Positions 61,354 through 64,000 of a stretch of 64,000 nucleotides of DNA are shown in pieces. Under the pieces are notes generated by a model that was given only the letters and a program-made list of their open reading frames with translations, ran no database searches and was not told the origin of the DNA. The position numbers and the translations under genes are program-made. Position 1 is the first letter of the stretch; the number at the start of each line of letters is the position of its first letter. This DNA comes from Lichenostomus cassidix (lineage: Eukaryota; Chordata; Aves; Passeriformes; Meliphagidae): assembly GCA_008360975.2 (NCBI GenBank), contig CM039182.1, forward strand, positions 14,666,324 through 14,730,323, written 5' to 3'.

Positions 61354-63905
61354 CTTTAAAAGAAGGGAATCATTCAGAAGCTTCTTTTCAAGTGAAGTGA
61401 TATTTTCAATGTGAGCAATCTTTCCCAAGTCTGAAAAGCAGGCATGCATGGCAATGTTGGAACAAGAGCTTTTGCATCCACTCTAGAGTAGAAGCTCTTA
61501 TAAGCTTCTTATAAGCTCTTGTCTTTTGAACAAGATTTCAAAAAGCTCAGAAACATCAAATTCAGAAAGAGCTAAGCACAGCATGAAAACAGCCATCATA
61601 ATATGTGAGGGAAGTTTTCAGCAATCGTGTCAGAGGTAGATGTTTGAAACTAAGTTCATATCAATGAAAAGAGCCTTTATATTTGCAGTCTCAGATTTGA
61701 GTCTGTGAAGATAAACTAAAAAGTGAGGACTGAGTTTTTATTACTGATTTCTAGCTGTGAATACCAGAACTCGACAAACCCTTATCTGTAATGGCAATAT
61801 CTGAAAGATAGCTTAAAATTACTGAAAAACCTCACTACTTAATGATGTGTTCAAACCTACACAGTTTCAGACCACTTCTGAAATACAACTATTAATTAAT
61901 ATCTGCTTCTCTCCTTCTGCACAGCAGTGAGCTTTTTACCAGCCCTACACCTGAGTTCCACCTCAGCATCACTTGTGACCTGCATCCTGACTCCGATTTT
62001 TGGATATACTGTATCCTGTAATCTAATGCTAGCAGTCTCTCCTGCCAGACCAAGGTGATAGCACCAAACAACACTTCATTACAGGCTGTAGTGAAGTACA
62101 GCACCCTTCATGCAGTTTGGCAATCACTCTAGAAGAATGAGGACTTCTAGCTTCTGCCCCAGAATGCTTCCAGTCAAGTCTACCCATAAGAATTGCTTTT
62201 GTTTTCTTTTCTGTATCATGGTTATTTTATAGCCAAGAACTCTTACTGCAGCTATAGCATGGAGACAAACAGCAGCAGTCAGGATTTACAAGGATATTGG
62301 TCACCAAATTAGAACATTTCAGGCAGAGTTGTGAATAAGATTCATGCTTTAATACGAGAGATCCTGGCTTGAGCCACTTGGCCACACTTTGTTTCCAACA
62401 CAAGGAAGCCAACTTAGCCACCTACTTACCTCACCTACAGCCCAAACATCACTCAAATAAGAAACTACATTGAGAAATCCCTTTATTAGTTTATTAGAAA
62501 TTCCTTAAGGGTTTAGCCTTCTGCTAAACTCTAATTTCTATCCAGAAAACAGTTTGCCACCAACTAGGAAAGCACAATAGCACTCTCCCAGCTCCAAGGG
62601 AGGAGCAGTTGAGGCACAGAGCACACCAGACCTCTGAATAAGTGACTGCAGAAATGTGTGAGTGAGCTCCAACAGCTTGCACAACAGATCCTTCCCATTG
62701 TATTTGACAGAATGCGTCCTTCCAACTATTTTTTTCTCTAAATTCTTGTATTTAATTCAATGCATGTGGTGAGGGGAATGACTTTCAGAACAGTGATGTG
62801 CACCAGTACACAGATGTTCCACATTTGTCATGTCACATGAACCTTGTGGCTAACACCCAAACTTTAAAAGTCTAAAAAGCCTCCTACATAAAAATCCACA
62901 TGATATATTTGTTCCTAGAAGAACATCAGACAACATATTAGATTGCTAGAGACAGGTTTTTCCAATAGTATCCATCTTGAAAAAAAACAAAACCAAAGAA
63001 CCCACCTGCAGCAAGCTTTCTTTGATTTCAAGAAGTTAAAAAAAAACCAAAAACATACAAAACCAAAAAAACCCCAACCAGATGCAGAAATTAAGACAAG
63101 TGGTAGCTTGACAAAATTTATCAGAGCTAGGAGAAAGCCCTTCAAATTGAATTAACTGCAGTGTATTGTGTAAAGAAAATGCACATATGTTACATCTGAT
63201 CACATCCAGCATATTTTTTGGCTAGCCCTTTTTCTAAAGAAACTTTAAAAAGAAGTGACACACACAGCTTCATAACCAGCACAGAGCTCCAAAATCTTCA
63301 CTCAAAACAGTTTCCTAGTTTCTTTCCTCTCAAATGAATTCAAACAAAAAAAAAAAGCATAGAAATTGATGCTAGAATACATGACCTAAGCCCTCAGACC
63401 CTTACTTTCAGAATGGCTTTTGTAAAGTAAATAGCTCAAAATTCTGTGCATCCAGCAATTCCTGTGCCCAGGATTGGTGAAATGCTCCATTCCAAATTCT
63501 GTATTAAACCACTGGTTAAGTGTCAGCTGCAGATTGTGTGAGTTATCCAGCAACTGTGACCAACTGTTTTTTTACCAAATTGGCAATATAATACCATGTA
63601 ATAATTTGTTTCAGGCATTAACTCCTGAGCTGTCTTTATTAAAAGGCATTAGTCTTTATATAGAAATGTGCTGTAGTTGACAGAACACTGTCCAACCAAA
63701 AACCACATTTCTAAGGGAAGATTAGCTCAAGTTAATTATGAATTCCTCATGAAATGCACCCAGTTTACACCTGAAGATCTACAGTTATGACCAGCTCACT
63801 ATGTTTGGATTTTGGCATACACTAGAAAGCATCTATTAATTCATACATCAGTATTTGCAAACAAACAATAAATTCAAGTAGAATAAATCTAAAGCCACTT
63901 CCTAC
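61354..63905 (-). other. SVIL: SVIL intron (2.6 kb)
   Basis: AT-rich intron with an A-rich tract at 63037-63080 and tandem TCTTATAAGCT units near 61496-61517. A splice-bounded segment near 62430 ends at the strong donor GGTGAG|gtaagt and is open in one frame (SYLSDVWAVGE), but its phase does not fit the neighbouring exons and its acceptor is weak. Confidence 0.6.
63037..63080. repeat. A-rich low-complexity tract
   Basis: A runs interrupted by CC pairs (AAAAACCCC type). Simple sequence. Confidence 0.8.
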
Positions 63906-63940
63906 CTGTTACTGCATTTGACAGGCCTGTGGTCAGCACC
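63906..63940 (-). CDS. SVIL: Candidate upstream SVIL coding exon (35 nt), most 5' in the window
   Basis: The acceptor AACCTCTCTTGTGTTGTACAG is excellent and the donor AGTAACAG|gtagga is good. Read in phase 0 it gives GADHRPVKCSN plus AG, which takes G of exon 61293-61353 to form Arg, continuing into RCEKWSEV. The junction places two Cys close together (CSNRRC). It contains no ATG in this frame, so the start codon of the extended product, if real, lies beyond the window's right edge. The short length limits confidence; a second frame is also open here. Confidence 0.58.
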
Positions 63941-64000
63941 CTGTACAACACAAGAGAGGTTTCAATTTCTTGCTGACAGAAGCTTGTGTGACCTTGGCAA
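63941..64000 (-). other. SVIL: SVIL intron (partial) at the window edge
   Basis: Only the acceptor-side 60 nt of the next intron upstream are visible, including the pyrimidine tract used by exon 63906-63940. Confidence 0.55.

Noticed and set aside
62428..62470. Kinase-like SDVWAVGE before the donor GGTGAG|gtaagt
   Set aside because: Eight residues are too few to call a kinase. The phase does not fit neighbouring exons and the acceptor is poor.
1..64000. CRISPR arrays, operons, prophage or other prokaryotic systems
   Set aside because: Spliced exons, avian LINE and SINE copies and a CpG island show vertebrate nuclear DNA, and no regularly spaced repeats are present.

Overview
The window is vertebrate nuclear DNA, most likely from a songbird (passerine). 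It is AT-rich, almost free of CpG outside one island, and dominated by introns. Its recognisable repeats are avian: a 1.9-kb CR1 LINE with reverse-transcriptase coding at 1-1935, two shorter CR1 3' ends, and a tRNA-Ile-derived SINE of the TguSINE1 type, which is typical of songbirds. No bacterial-style genes, operons or RNA genes are present. Most long open frames are chance frames in introns.

One gene accounts for the whole window: SVIL (supervillin), on the minus strand. Its conventional N-terminus is unmistakable. The start codon is in a small exon at 4326-4377, followed by exons at 4050-4201 and 2964-3627, which match the vertebrate supervillin N-terminus ([13 protein letters not shown]...). 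The remaining SVIL exons lie beyond position 1.

The most interesting result is upstream of that start codon. Exon 4326-4377 is open in frame across its whole length. Seven further exon candidates, all on the minus strand and each with a good acceptor and donor, continue the same reading frame with matching phase at every junction: 9204-9295, 14361-14427, 17291-17343, 55821-55908, 59400-59454, 61293-61353 and 63906-63940. Together they add about 165 codons without a stop in front of the usual methionine. The frame is still open at the window's right edge, so the 5' end is outside. I know of no description of this N-terminal extension, although automated gene models may contain it. The exon calls are my own reading of splice sites and frames; transcript data would be needed to settle them.

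Layout from high to low coordinates (5' to 3' of the gene): upstream exons at 63.9, 61.3, 59.4 and 55.8 kb; a 38.5-kb intron (17344-55820) that carries a CpG island with a (CAG)9 run at about 25.0-25.45 kb, probably an internal promoter for the shorter product; exons at 17.3, 14.4, 9.2 and 4.3 kb; the two main N-terminal exons; an intron remnant; and the CR1 element. Apparent regulatory options include the internal promoter, an in-frame ATG directly at the 17.3-kb acceptor, overlapping upstream ORFs in a second frame, a possible 6-nt poison microexon and a possible recursive splice site. Several perfect inverted repeats and a diverged 76-bp direct repeat are the other notable structures.
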